NCBI GenBank assembly: GCA_039914625.1
Contig: JBDSOU010000149.1
Coordinates: 1-25,336 of the forward strand
Reading direction: 5' to 3'
Length of the DNA stretch: 25,336 nt
Source: DATEMK01 sp039914625
GTDB taxonomy: Bacteria > Bacteroidota > Bacteroidia > AKYH767-A > OLB10
The position numbers were made by a program, and so were the translations under genes. Each line of letters begins with the position of its first letter. Position 1 is the stretch's first letter. A model generated the notes under the pieces. The model made no database searches. It saw only the letters and a list, made by a program, of their open reading frames with translations, and was not told the DNA's origin. Positions 1-7,070 of the stretch are shown piece after piece.

Positions 1-730
1 TTATTCGCGAAATGTTCCAAACAGAATATTTTGGTATATCCTTCCAACAATAATCATAAAAAGCGCATTTAAAAGGTTTCGTACATTGCTCACCAATTTC
101 AACTTCCGGGGTAGAGTTGTCCTTTAATACCTTGCTAAAAATATTTATGTATTTTTCGATAATACCCTGGACAGCCTTTGCTCGTTCAGTAACATCAATT
201 ACGGTGAACAATTCCTTCACATTTAAAGAGTTCTTTCGGACATAATCTTTATTTAAAAATGCGAGATACATCACTAATGGCTTATCATTGAAAACTTCTT
301 TTAGGATTTTGTATTGAAAACCAACATCAAGTATGTGTTCCGGAAACGATAATGACGTACTTGATTTAACTTCCACAACCACATTCCGTGATTTTTCACG
401 TTTCAAGATATCCACCCGGCAAACAAATTGTTTGCATTTTGTCGTAAATGCCGCCTCGTAAAAAACCGACTGCTCTGTTTTTAATGCCTTTTGTGTTTTA
501 TCTAATAATTTGATTCCCCACACTTTATTATTATCACTTAAATCAATTCCTCCTGGATGAAGTTGTCGTCCTATTAATCCAACCTTATTTCCAGTACTGA
601 AGTTCATCAATTGCTCCTCATCAGGCGGAGCAGCCAATCCTGGATAATGATAATTTAAATATAATGCCTTCACACATTCCCTTGCTTTCAAAAAAGGATA
701 TTTTGACAAGGGTTTTAGAATGTAACTCAT
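1..730 (-). CDS. DUF2779-family protein, N-terminal PD-(D/E)XK nuclease part with Cas4-like cysteines (partial)
   Basis: The frame opens at ATG 730 and runs off the left edge after 243 codons with no stop, so the C-terminal part is missing. The fold is read from a RecB/Cas4-type PD-(D/E)XK signature: Asp107 in RVD, then Glu120 and Lys122 in VEVKSS, followed by the FQY helix at 138-140. One cysteine lies near the N-terminus (Cys19) and three near residue 220 (Cys216, Cys222, Cys228). That one-plus-three pattern is how Cas4 and AddB hold a 4Fe-4S cluster. The segment ending CAFYDYCW then IP resembles DUF2779 proteins, whose C-terminal domain would lie beyond the window. A role in DNA processing is inferred. 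No cas genes or restriction partners are visible beside it. The upstream region has no Shine-Dalgarno sequence. Confidence 0.8.
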   Translation of the reverse strand, partial: MSYILKPLSKYPFLKARECVKALYLNYHYPGLAAPPDEEQLMNFSTGNKVGLIGRQLHPGGIDLSDNNKVWGIKLLDKTQKALKTEQSVFYEAAFTTKCKQFVCRVDILKREKSRNVVVEVKSSTSLSFPEHILDVGFQYKILKEVFNDKPLVMYLAFLNKDYVRKNSLNVKELFTVIDVTERAKAVQGIIEKYINIFSKVLKDNSTPEVEIGEQCTKPFKCAFYDYCWKDIPKYSVWNISRI

Positions 731-1481
731 TTTTTAGGAGGTTAAAATTTCTCTTATTCAACAGAAATCTTTTCCTAAATAGTCAGAAAAAAAATAAATT
801 GGTGTGTCAAAAATGAATCACCTAAAAACAAATTTTTATATATGAAAAAAAATTCTGATATTTATTTTAGGAAGGAGCGAATAAATTATTTATTTAAACT
901 GAGGAGAAAAAATTGATATGGAAGAATATGATTTAAAGTTTACAAGATTAAATATGTTTTTAAATTTGATAAAGATTTAATCCCGTACTTAAACGTGATA
1001 ATTGCCTTTATTAATGTGGAAAGGTAAACTTGTTTCGAGGCGTGAATTCGATGGTATTATAATCTTTTTATATGCAATTCATAACAGGTTTGCTCAAATC
1101 AGCTACTACAGCAGGTCGCATGAAATTATCGGAGTTTCACTTATCACCCGGGAACGGCCGGAGTTCGAAAGCTGCGGGTAAAACTGCTTATAGGGGGATG
1201 ACCAACTGTAGCTGTACAAGAAACTTTATTTTTTTTCCCAATGGTAAAATTGGTAGTAAAACAATCATATTTTTATTCAAATAAATAAAAAAGAGATCCA
1301 TGTTTACATGCGCCTAACATAACCCAATGCAAATGACTTTTAATATTATCTTTAAGTTATTTTTCAGCAAATATTTTACAAACCCAAAATCTTTTATAAC
1401 TTGCGCCCTTATTCAGTTTTAGCTCTCTTTTTCTTTTATTAGTAATCCCACTTTAAAAACAAATTCTCACCTGCCATATCC
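731..1481. other. gene-poor stretch, no supported gene
   Basis: I see no convincing gene here. A 70-codon plus-strand ORF at 1072-1284 begins and ends inside AT-rich sequence and matches no family I know. A 20-codon ORF starts at 918. Neither has a promoter or terminator. The sequence looks like decayed or non-coding DNA between the nuclease gene and the structured region that follows. Confidence 0.5.
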
Positions 1482-1525
1482 TTTTTCCAACCACGATGGT
1501 TATCGTGAAAGACTTGGGAAAAAAA
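1482..1525 (+). promoter_or_regulatory. two-part stem-loop upstream of a small ORF
   Basis: An inner perfect stem, CACGAT (1492-1497) with ATCGTG (1502-1507), closes a GGTT loop. It is nested in an outer stem, TTTTTCCAA (1482-1490) with TTGGGAAAAA (from 1514), which has one extra G. It lies about 50 bases before ATG 1578, so it could be a leader structure for the small ORF. There is no T-run suited to termination on the plus strand. The function is unknown. Confidence 0.4.
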
Positions 1526-1577
1526 CCAATATTAAAAAAACACAAAAACAACATCCCTTTGGGCTGATATTATAAAC

Positions 1578-1743
1578 ATGAAAAAAAAAAATAGTTAAAT
1601 TGTCGTTCCTTCGAAACTTGGGCATCGCGCGTGGTGTTTTTTTTGTTTCCGGAAGGGCCTCCTTAAGCTACTTTAACTCTCAAAATTCAAACCGTAAAGT
1701 AATCAGGGCCAAACTTGAACCCTCAAACCCTGAAACAAAATAA
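1578..1743 (+). CDS. possible small basic protein, interrupted at an A11 tract
   Basis: ATG 1578 is followed directly by eleven A residues (1581-1591), and in that frame the peptide stops after six codons. With one A fewer (or two more), the same ATG reads a continuous 54-residue frame ending at TAA 1741. The basic product begins MKKKIVKLSFLRNLGIARG and ends KLEPSNPETK. The stop codon overlaps the first arm of a strong terminator, and a stem-loop lies upstream, so the unit looks like a transcribed small gene. The frame break could be transcriptional slippage on the A tract, phase variation, a real mutation or a homopolymer error in the assembly. I do not recognise the family. A start at TTG 1600 would avoid the shift. 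Confidence 0.35.
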
Positions 1744-1771
1744 AAAGGAAGGGCAAATCTCCTCCTTTTTT
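1742..1771. terminator. Rho-independent terminator, probably bidirectional
   Basis: The arm AAAAAGGAAGG (1742-1752) pairs with CCTCCTTTTTT (1761-1771) with one bulged A, around a short loop. The right arm ends in a T-run and the left begins with an A-run, so it could work on either strand. It directly follows the stop of the small ORF at 1741. Confidence 0.65.
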
Positions 1772-2014
1772 ATTCTACGTTACTTGCTTATAACAAAGCT
1801 TTGCCATTCAGATTTGTTTTTTGAAATGAATGAAAGTGTATAAATCCATCTTAAAGTTCAACTAACTATATTTGATGTATTTGTTGTTGATAATGAACCT
1901 TTAATAATAATCTGTTCAAACATATTATTTAGAAGTTGAATAGCAATTATTTTTGTCAGCTTTAAAACTACATCCGCATTGCGGCTTTCCCAACTTTCCG
2001 AGTGATTATAGCTA

Positions 2015-2290
2015 TCATGCAAACCCGCCATACGTAAAAACTTTTTGTTTTTGCAGTTTTATTGTTCCGATTCCTTTTTCCTTAACAAATTTCAAACTGT
2101 CCGACTGCACCTTATTATCGAACGAAAATTGCAGTTGTTGTTGTACTAATTTTTATTCCCGATTTGCAAAAGCGATGGCAAGAGCTTTGGCAAATCTTTT
2201 TACATTTTTCCAAGTTCCTCTCATTTCAACTTGGATTAAAGAATTTGGTTTATTTGAAAACCCTGAATAACTCTGTTTTTGCTTTTCCAT
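2015..2290 (-). pseudogene. small ORF with an in-frame stop, family unknown
   Basis: From ATG 2290 the minus strand reads 45 codons (starting MEKQKQSYSGFSNKPNS, ending FANRE) to TAA at 2153-2155. It then continues open in the same frame for another 45 codons (KLVQQQLQF through YGGFA) to TGA at 2015-2017. Both halves have a lysine- and glutamine-rich composition that looks protein-like. The overlapping plus-strand frame from TTG 1953 is rich in Cys, Phe and Ser, as antisense of a real gene tends to be. It may be a decayed gene, or only the first 45 codons may be used. I recognise no family. The remaining flanking sequence (1772-2014 and 2291-2565) shows no gene. Confidence 0.3.
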
Positions 2291-2436
2291 TTTATTTATA
2301 CTTTTGGTTTGCACATAAACGATAAGAAATACCTTGCCGCAATTTAACTATACTATTACAAGCTCTTAAGTCTCTTATTGAACTGTTCGATGTTATTGCA
2401 CGTGAAGGAGAGTGGATTATCATATTATACGAACTC

Positions 2437-2466
2437 TTAAGATTCTTTAAAGATTAATAATCTTAA
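2437..2466. repeat. short inverted repeat upstream of the LuxR-type gene
   Basis: TTAAGATT (2437-2444) and AATCTTAA (2459-2466) form a perfect 8-bp inverted repeat with a 14-base spacer, about 100 bases before the start at 2566. It could be an operator or a weak hairpin. In AT-rich sequence it could also be chance. Confidence 0.3.
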
Positions 2467-2565
2467 TCCTCTCTTTTTTCATTTCAATTTTTGTGTGTTT
2501 TAGTATTCAAATTCAATATGAGTGCAACGATAGTTTCAGATTAAAGGGATAAAAAAAGTAAAAAC

Positions 2566-3045
2566 ATGAAATTTGGGATACAACTAAGAACAAAGCATCA
2601 GGAAATTCTCCTTTATTGCATTTCCATGTCCTTGATATTATTTTTGCTTAAATGGCTCGAAGCGCATTTCATTGTTTTTAATTATCGTCTTGATTTTTTT
2701 ATTGGTGCCATTGCCATTATATTTACAGTATTGGGTATTTGGTTGGCGCTGAAACTTGTGAAGCCAAAAGTAGAAATCCGTATTATAGAAAAGAAAGTTT
2801 ATATAGATAATCCGGGCAAAACGGAAATCAACCAACAGGAGATAGTAAAGCTGGGCATAAGCAGGCGCGAACTGGATGTATTAAATTTAATCGCCATCGG
2901 TTTAAGTAATGAGGAGATTGCAGGGAAATTATTTATAAGTTTGAATACGGTAAAAACACATTCCTCCAGTATTTTTTTGAAATTGGACGTAAAAAGGCGA
3001 ACTCAGGCGGTAGAAAAAGCCAAACGGCTGAATATCATACACTAG
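2566..3045 (+). CDS. membrane-anchored LuxR-type transcriptional regulator
   Basis: This 159-residue protein has two hydrophobic segments (about 14-31 and 44-64), a short basic linker, and a C-terminal LuxR/GerE helix-turn-helix from about residue 97 to the end. The HTH has the expected core: RRELDVL at 100-106, then GLSNEEIAGKL and the recognition helix around NTVKTH at 127-132. There is no receiver, PAS or autoinducer-binding domain, so any sensing would occur through the membrane part. The architecture implies DNA binding from the cytoplasmic face of the inner membrane. It heads a same-strand group with a DUF4199 membrane protein, an SRPBCC protein and a VOC protein, and it probably regulates them or itself. 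The ATG at 2566 is the only start that includes both membrane segments. Confidence 0.88.
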   Translation: MKFGIQLRTKHQEILLYCISMSLILFLLKWLEAHFIVFNYRLDFFIGAIAIIFTVLGIWLALKLVKPKVEIRIIEKKVYIDNPGKTEINQQEIVKLGISRRELDVLNLIAIGLSNEEIAGKLFISLNTVKTHSSSIFLKLDVKRRTQAVEKAKRLNIIH

Positions 3046-3165
3046 CCCAACTCCCACTTTAGTATGAAAATTGCAAAGTAGTATCGAAATCACCCGAAAG
3101 TGTGAAAGAAAATGAGTGAACAGAGGTTATTTTTGCGGCATAGTAATCTTTAAAAATAAATATCG

Positions 3166-3714
3166 ATGAAAAAAAATATTTTAGTATTCGGAACCATTTC
3201 AGGAGTAATAATCAGCACGTTCATGGGAATTTCTATGGCCATAATAGGCTGCGGTAGTGGCGATATGGATGGTGCAAGCAGCAGTATGATTGTTGGCTTT
3301 AGTGCCATGGCTGTAGCATTCTCCTTTATATTTGTGGGCATTAAAAATTACCGCGACAAACAAAACGGAGGAAGCATAACATTTGGTAAGGGGTTTTTAC
3401 TGGGCTTTATGATCAGTCTTATTGCCTCCACCATATATGTTATTACCTGGGCACTAGAATTTCATTTCTTTTTGCCCGATTTTATTGACAAATACTCCTC
3501 AATGCAGGTAAAACAATTACACGAAAGCGGTATTTCGGGTGCAGCCCTTGACGAAGCTGTTAAAGGCATAGAACGTGAAAGCTACAATTATAAGCACAAC
3601 CCGTTTTTCTTTGCGATGTACACCTATATGGAAATACTTCCTGTCGGAATTATAATAACCCTGATAAGCGCTTTGATCCTTAAAAGAAAAGAACCTGTAA
3701 CCGTCTTGCAATAG
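3166..3714 (+). CDS. DUF4199 domain-containing membrane protein
   Basis: This 182-residue protein has four predicted membrane segments, at about residues 5-28, 39-58, 72-95 and 154-174. The loop between the last two is charged and carries a YNYKHNPFFF stretch. Length, helix order and the short YRDKQNGGSITFGKGF loop fit DUF4199, a Bacteroidota family of unknown function. It lies 120 bases after the LuxR-type regulator and shortly before an SRPBCC gene on the same strand, so co-transcription is plausible. The protein should sit in the inner membrane. No catalytic motif is visible, and I do not assign an activity. Confidence 0.85.
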   Translation: MKKNILVFGTISGVIISTFMGISMAIIGCGSGDMDGASSSMIVGFSAMAVAFSFIFVGIKNYRDKQNGGSITFGKGFLLGFMISLIASTIYVITWALEFHFFLPDFIDKYSSMQVKQLHESGISGAALDEAVKGIERESYNYKHNPFFFAMYTYMEILPVGIIITLISALILKRKEPVTVLQ

Positions 3715-3771
3715 TTATCCGGCAATTAAACCCGTAGGATGAATATCCAACGGCAAAAAAAAAACAAAAAA

Positions 3772-4305
3772 ATGAATACCATAATTATAATTCTACTTGT
3801 ATTGGCAGGCATCATTGCCGTGCTGTTAATCATTGCGCTTTTTATGAAGAAGGAACATTATGTCAAACGTGAAATTATCATCAATGCTCCCCGACAAAAA
3901 GTATTTGACTTTTTAAAACTACTAAAAAACCAGGAGCAATTCAACAAATGGGCAACGGCTGACAAAAAAAACAGGAAAGAAAAATTCCATGGGACAGACG
4001 GAACAGTTGGATTTATTTATTCCTGGAGCGGAGATAAAAGTGCCGGCCAGGGAGCAAAGGAAATTAAGAATATTGTTGAAGGGAAAAGAATTGAAACAGA
4101 AATTCGTTTTGTAAAACCAATGCGAGTTACTGCCTCTGTGATTTTTGAGACAGAATCTTTATTCGATGATCAAACCAAAGTGAACCTGATCAATACGGGT
4201 ACATTGAAATATCCTTTGAACATAATGATACCAATGGCAGAAAAAAATTTTCCGAAAGATATGGATGAAAGTTTGTCAACTTTGAAAAAAATTCTCGAAA
4301 AATAA
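3772..4305 (+). CDS. SRPBCC family protein (polyketide cyclase/START-like), membrane anchored
   Basis: The product has an N-terminal hydrophobic helix (MNTIIIILLVLAGIIAV) followed by a Bet v1/START-like domain. It opens with VKREIIINAPRQKVFDFL, continues through the GTDGTVGFIYSW strand pair, and closes with an amphipathic helix containing MDESLSTLKKILEK. SRPBCC domains form a hydrophobic cavity for lipophilic ligands, and the ligand here is unknown. An upstream in-frame ATG at 3739 would add 11 very basic residues (IQRQKKNKK). I prefer 3772 because it puts the hydrophobic helix at the extreme N-terminus, as in related Bacteroidota proteins. The next gene starts 10 bases after its stop, which supports an operon. 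Confidence 0.85.
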   Translation: MNTIIIILLVLAGIIAVLLIIALFMKKEHYVKREIIINAPRQKVFDFLKLLKNQEQFNKWATADKKNRKEKFHGTDGTVGFIYSWSGDKSAGQGAKEIKNIVEGKRIETEIRFVKPMRVTASVIFETESLFDDQTKVNLINTGTLKYPLNIMIPMAEKNFPKDMDESLSTLKKILEK

Positions 4306-4315
4306 TCATAACACA

Positions 4316-4843
4316 ATGAATAAAATAACACTAATAATTTTGGCATTGGCAACATCATTTTGTTTTGGTTTTGCTTTTAAATCAATTATAACTAACAATT
4401 CAGGCGACAATGCAAAAATGAAAAGAGTAACAAGCATTGGGGGCATTTTTTTCAAATGCAAAGACCCTAAAAAAGTGAGAGAATGGTATCAGACTCACCT
4501 TGGACTAAATACTAACCAGTATGGTGCAGTGTTCGAATGGTATCAAGGTGCGGACGCTACCAAAAAGGGTTTTTTGCAATGGAGTCCGTTTAAAGAAACC
4601 ACAAAATATTTTGAGCCATCAACAAAGGAGTTTATGATAAACTACCGGGTTGAAAATTTAGATTCACTTGTTGAAGAACTGAAAAAAGAAGGAGTAAGTG
4701 TAACCGACTCCATGGAAACAGTTGATTACGGAAAGTTTGTTCACATTATGGATATAGAAGGAAACAAAATAGAATTGTGGGAGCCAAACGATATTGAATT
4801 TGAAAAACTCGGTGTCCAGATAGATAGCAAGACCACCAAATAA
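4316..4843 (+). CDS. VOC family protein (glyoxalase/dioxygenase fold) with N-terminal signal
   Basis: This is a 175-residue protein. The first 20 or so residues are hydrophobic (ITLIILALATSFCFGFAF) and act as a signal peptide or anchor. From about residue 36 a single vicinal-oxygen-chelate domain follows: RVTSIGGIFFKCKDPKKV, REWYQTHLGL, the FMINYRVENLDSLVEEL half, and the terminal DIEGNKIELWEP, which carries the usual C-terminal metal-ligand Glu. Such proteins include glyoxalases, dioxygenases and antibiotic-binding proteins. The substrate cannot be read from sequence. An internal ATG at 4418 would give a cytosolic form, but 4316 fits the 10-base spacing from the SRPBCC gene. It is the last gene of the LuxR/DUF4199/SRPBCC group. 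Confidence 0.87.
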   Translation: MNKITLIILALATSFCFGFAFKSIITNNSGDNAKMKRVTSIGGIFFKCKDPKKVREWYQTHLGLNTNQYGAVFEWYQGADATKKGFLQWSPFKETTKYFEPSTKEFMINYRVENLDSLVEELKKEGVSVTDSMETVDYGKFVHIMDIEGNKIELWEPNDIEFEKLGVQIDSKTTK

Positions 4844-5066
4844 CATGAGGCTGGCCATGAAGCAGGATCCCGGTTATAAATATACCGGCTGTTATGTTTA
4901 CAACTTCCAACAATATGGATGATCAGAAAAAAGCAACTAATATTTGTTTGGATAAATTAAACCTCAATACAAAGTGTAAAATATTTTAGATATCATATTT
5001 CTCTTGATTTAGGATTGAAGTACAGCAAAGTTCCTACCTGATCGGTTACCTTAATGCCTAAACCCC

Positions 5067-5074
5067 TACTTTTG
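5067..5074 (+). promoter_or_regulatory. Bacteroidota -7 box directly before the ABC-F start
   Basis: TACTTTTG is an exact match to TAnnTTTG, the -7 element of the Bacteroidota primary sigma factor. The start codon of the ABC-F gene lies only 8 bases downstream. Transcription would then begin at or next to the A of ATG 5082, giving a leaderless or almost leaderless mRNA. No clear -33 TTTG is visible at the usual distance. Confidence 0.55.
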
Positions 5075-5081
5075 TACTCTT

Positions 5082-6995
5082 ATGTTAGTACTCAACAATA
5101 TTACTTTCGAATTCGGAGCAAGAGCTTTATTCAGCGAAACTTCATGGCATATAAAGCCCAATGAAAAAATTGGTTTAATCGGTGCAAACGGAACAGGTAA
5201 ATCAACGCTGCTTAGGATTATTGCCGGTGAATACAAATTAACATCGGGAACCATTACCGGGCGAAAAAATCTTTCCATTGGCTTTCTTAACCAGGATTTG
5301 CTTTCTTACCAAAGCAACAACAGCATTTTGCATGTGGCAATGGAAGCTTTTGAAAAGGAAAATAAAATACATGATGAAATTGAAGAAGTTCTGTTAAGAT
5401 TAGAACATGATCATTCGGAAGTAACTTTAAACAAGCTGCACCATCTGCAAACCGAATACGATGCACTTGACGGATACAACATTCAATATAAAGCAGAAGC
5501 GATACTTGAAGGATTAGGATTTTCAACAGCGGATTTAAAAAGACCTTTGAAAGAGTTTTCGGGAGGTTGGCGCATGAGAGTAATGCTTGCAAAAATTCTT
5601 TTAACAAAACCCGACTTGCTTTTACTGGATGAACCTACCAACCACCTTGATTTGCCTTCCATTCAATGGATTGAAGAATACCTTTCGGAGTATGATGGGA
5701 CGATAGTTATCGTTTCACACGACCGTTATTTCTTAGATGGGATTGTTACAAAAATTGTAGAGGTTGATAATGAGAAATTGATTTCCTATTCAGGTAATTA
5801 TACTTTTTTCCTCCAAGAGAAAGCCATGCGGATTGAAATGCAGCATTCACAATTCAAGAACCAGGAAAAATATATTAAAGAACAGGAAAAATTGATTGAC
5901 CGTTTTCGCTATAAGGCATCTAAAGCAAAATTTGCACAGTCAAGAATCAAAATGCTTTCAAAATTAGAGCGTATTGATGATGTGGAAAATAACAATGCGG
6001 AAATAAGAATCAATTTCAATTTTTCGCAACAGCCCGGAAGATCCATAGTGCAATTGCATGTGAAATCAAAAAAATATGCTGAACAGGTAATCTTTGAAAA
6101 CACAGATGTGTCCATAGAACGCGGTGATAAAATTGCTTTGATTGGTGCAAACGGGAAGGGAAAATCCACCCTGCTTCGAATGATTGACGGAAGTGAAAAA
6201 TTTGAAGGAACCACAACTCCGGGTTATAATATAATCCAGTCTTTTTATGCACAGCACCAGTTGGAAAGCCTCCATCTTGAAAATGATTTAATGCGCGAGC
6301 TGCAGGTGCATGCTCCTGAGCAGACTGACGGAACATTGAGAGCTTTGCTGGGAGCCTTTCTTTTCAGCGGTGATGATGTGTTTAAAAAAATCAAGGTGTT
6401 ATCAGGAGGAGAAAAATCACGGGTGGCTTTAGCGAAAACAATTTTGACAAAAGCGAATTTTCTTTTGCTCGATGAACCTACAAACCACCTTGATATTCAA
6501 TCGGTAAATATCCTCATACAGGTATTGAGAAAATATGAAGGCAGTTATGTAATTGTTTCACACGATCGGTTTTTTCTTGCTGAGGTTGCAAATAAGATCT
6601 GGTACATTGAAGATCATAAGCTGAAGGAATATCCGGGAACTTACGATGAATATGAAATGTGGGTGGAGAAAAATAAAAATGGTGCCGTTTCTGTAAAAGC
6701 TGTTGAACCTAAAAAAGAAAATGTGGAAGTAAAAATTAATGGTAAGCAAAATGAAAAAGAATTAAAAAAACAAAAACAGCAGCTCAATCAAACTGTAAAT
6801 ACTCTCGAAGAAAAAATAGAACAGCTTAAAAAGAGAAAAGAAAATATTGTTTCACAGCTTTCTGATGAATCTGTTCTAAAAGAACATGATAAAATGAAAC
6901 AATTAAATCTTCAGTTAAAAGTGGTGGATGAAGATATTAAAAAAATGCAAACCGAGTGGGAGCAGGTGTACCTGAAATTGATGGAAATAAATTGA
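5082..6995 (+). CDS. ABC-F family ATP-binding protein (Uup/EttA-like)
   Basis: This 637-residue soluble protein has two ABC ATPase domains and no membrane segments, the ABC-F layout. Domain 1 has Walker A GANGTGKST (34-42), signature SGGWR (about 160-164) and Walker B ending LLDEPTNHLD (Asp183). Domain 2 has GANGKGKST (from 355), SGGEK (441) and a second LLDEPTNHLD (Asp464). The domains are joined by a charged linker around residues 245-300. A lysine- and glutamate-rich coiled coil fills about 570-637, as in Uup. ABC-F proteins bind the ribosomal E site and relieve stalled translation; Uup is also linked to transposon excision and ribosome biogenesis. Which subfamily this is, and whether it gives antibiotic resistance, cannot be told from sequence alone. 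It is preceded by a -7 box almost abutting its start. Confidence 0.95.
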   Translation: MLVLNNITFEFGARALFSETSWHIKPNEKIGLIGANGTGKSTLLRIIAGEYKLTSGTITGRKNLSIGFLNQDLLSYQSNNSILHVAMEAFEKENKIHDEIEEVLLRLEHDHSEVTLNKLHHLQTEYDALDGYNIQYKAEAILEGLGFSTADLKRPLKEFSGGWRMRVMLAKILLTKPDLLLLDEPTNHLDLPSIQWIEEYLSEYDGTIVIVSHDRYFLDGIVTKIVEVDNEKLISYSGNYTFFLQEKAMRIEMQHSQFKNQEKYIKEQEKLIDRFRYKASKAKFAQSRIKMLSKLERIDDVENNNAEIRINFNFSQQPGRSIVQLHVKSKKYAEQVIFENTDVSIERGDKIALIGANGKGKSTLLRMIDGSEKFEGTTTPGYNIIQSFYAQHQLESLHLENDLMRELQVHAPEQTDGTLRALLGAFLFSGDDVFKKIKVLSGGEKSRVALAKTILTKANFLLLDEPTNHLDIQSVNILIQVLRKYEGSYVIVSHDRFFLAEVANKIWYIEDHKLKEYPGTYDEYEMWVEKNKNGAVSVKAVEPKKENVEVKINGKQNEKELKKQKQQLNQTVNTLEEKIEQLKKRKENIVSQLSDESVLKEHDKMKQLNLQLKVVDEDIKKMQTEWEQVYLKLMEIN

Positions 6996-7070
6996 CATCA
7001 ACGAATTCTTCAAAGACGAACGAGATTACCAACCTAAACGAATTTATCGCTTACTGTTGTCAACTAAAAA

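Noticed and set aside
1130..1200. tRNA-like GTTCGAA motif
   Set aside because: No matching acceptor, D or anticodon arms could be formed around it.
1072..1284. 70-codon plus-strand ORF
   Set aside because: No recognisable family, no promoter, and it ends in low-complexity AT-rich sequence; likely non-coding or decayed.
1953..2270. 105-codon plus-strand ORF starting TTG
   Set aside because: Cys-, Phe- and Ser-rich composition typical of antisense to the minus-strand frame at 2015-2290; weak TTG start.
4844..4925. 25-codon ORF directly after the VOC gene
   Set aside because: Too short to support, no start context and no family. It could be a decayed end of another gene.
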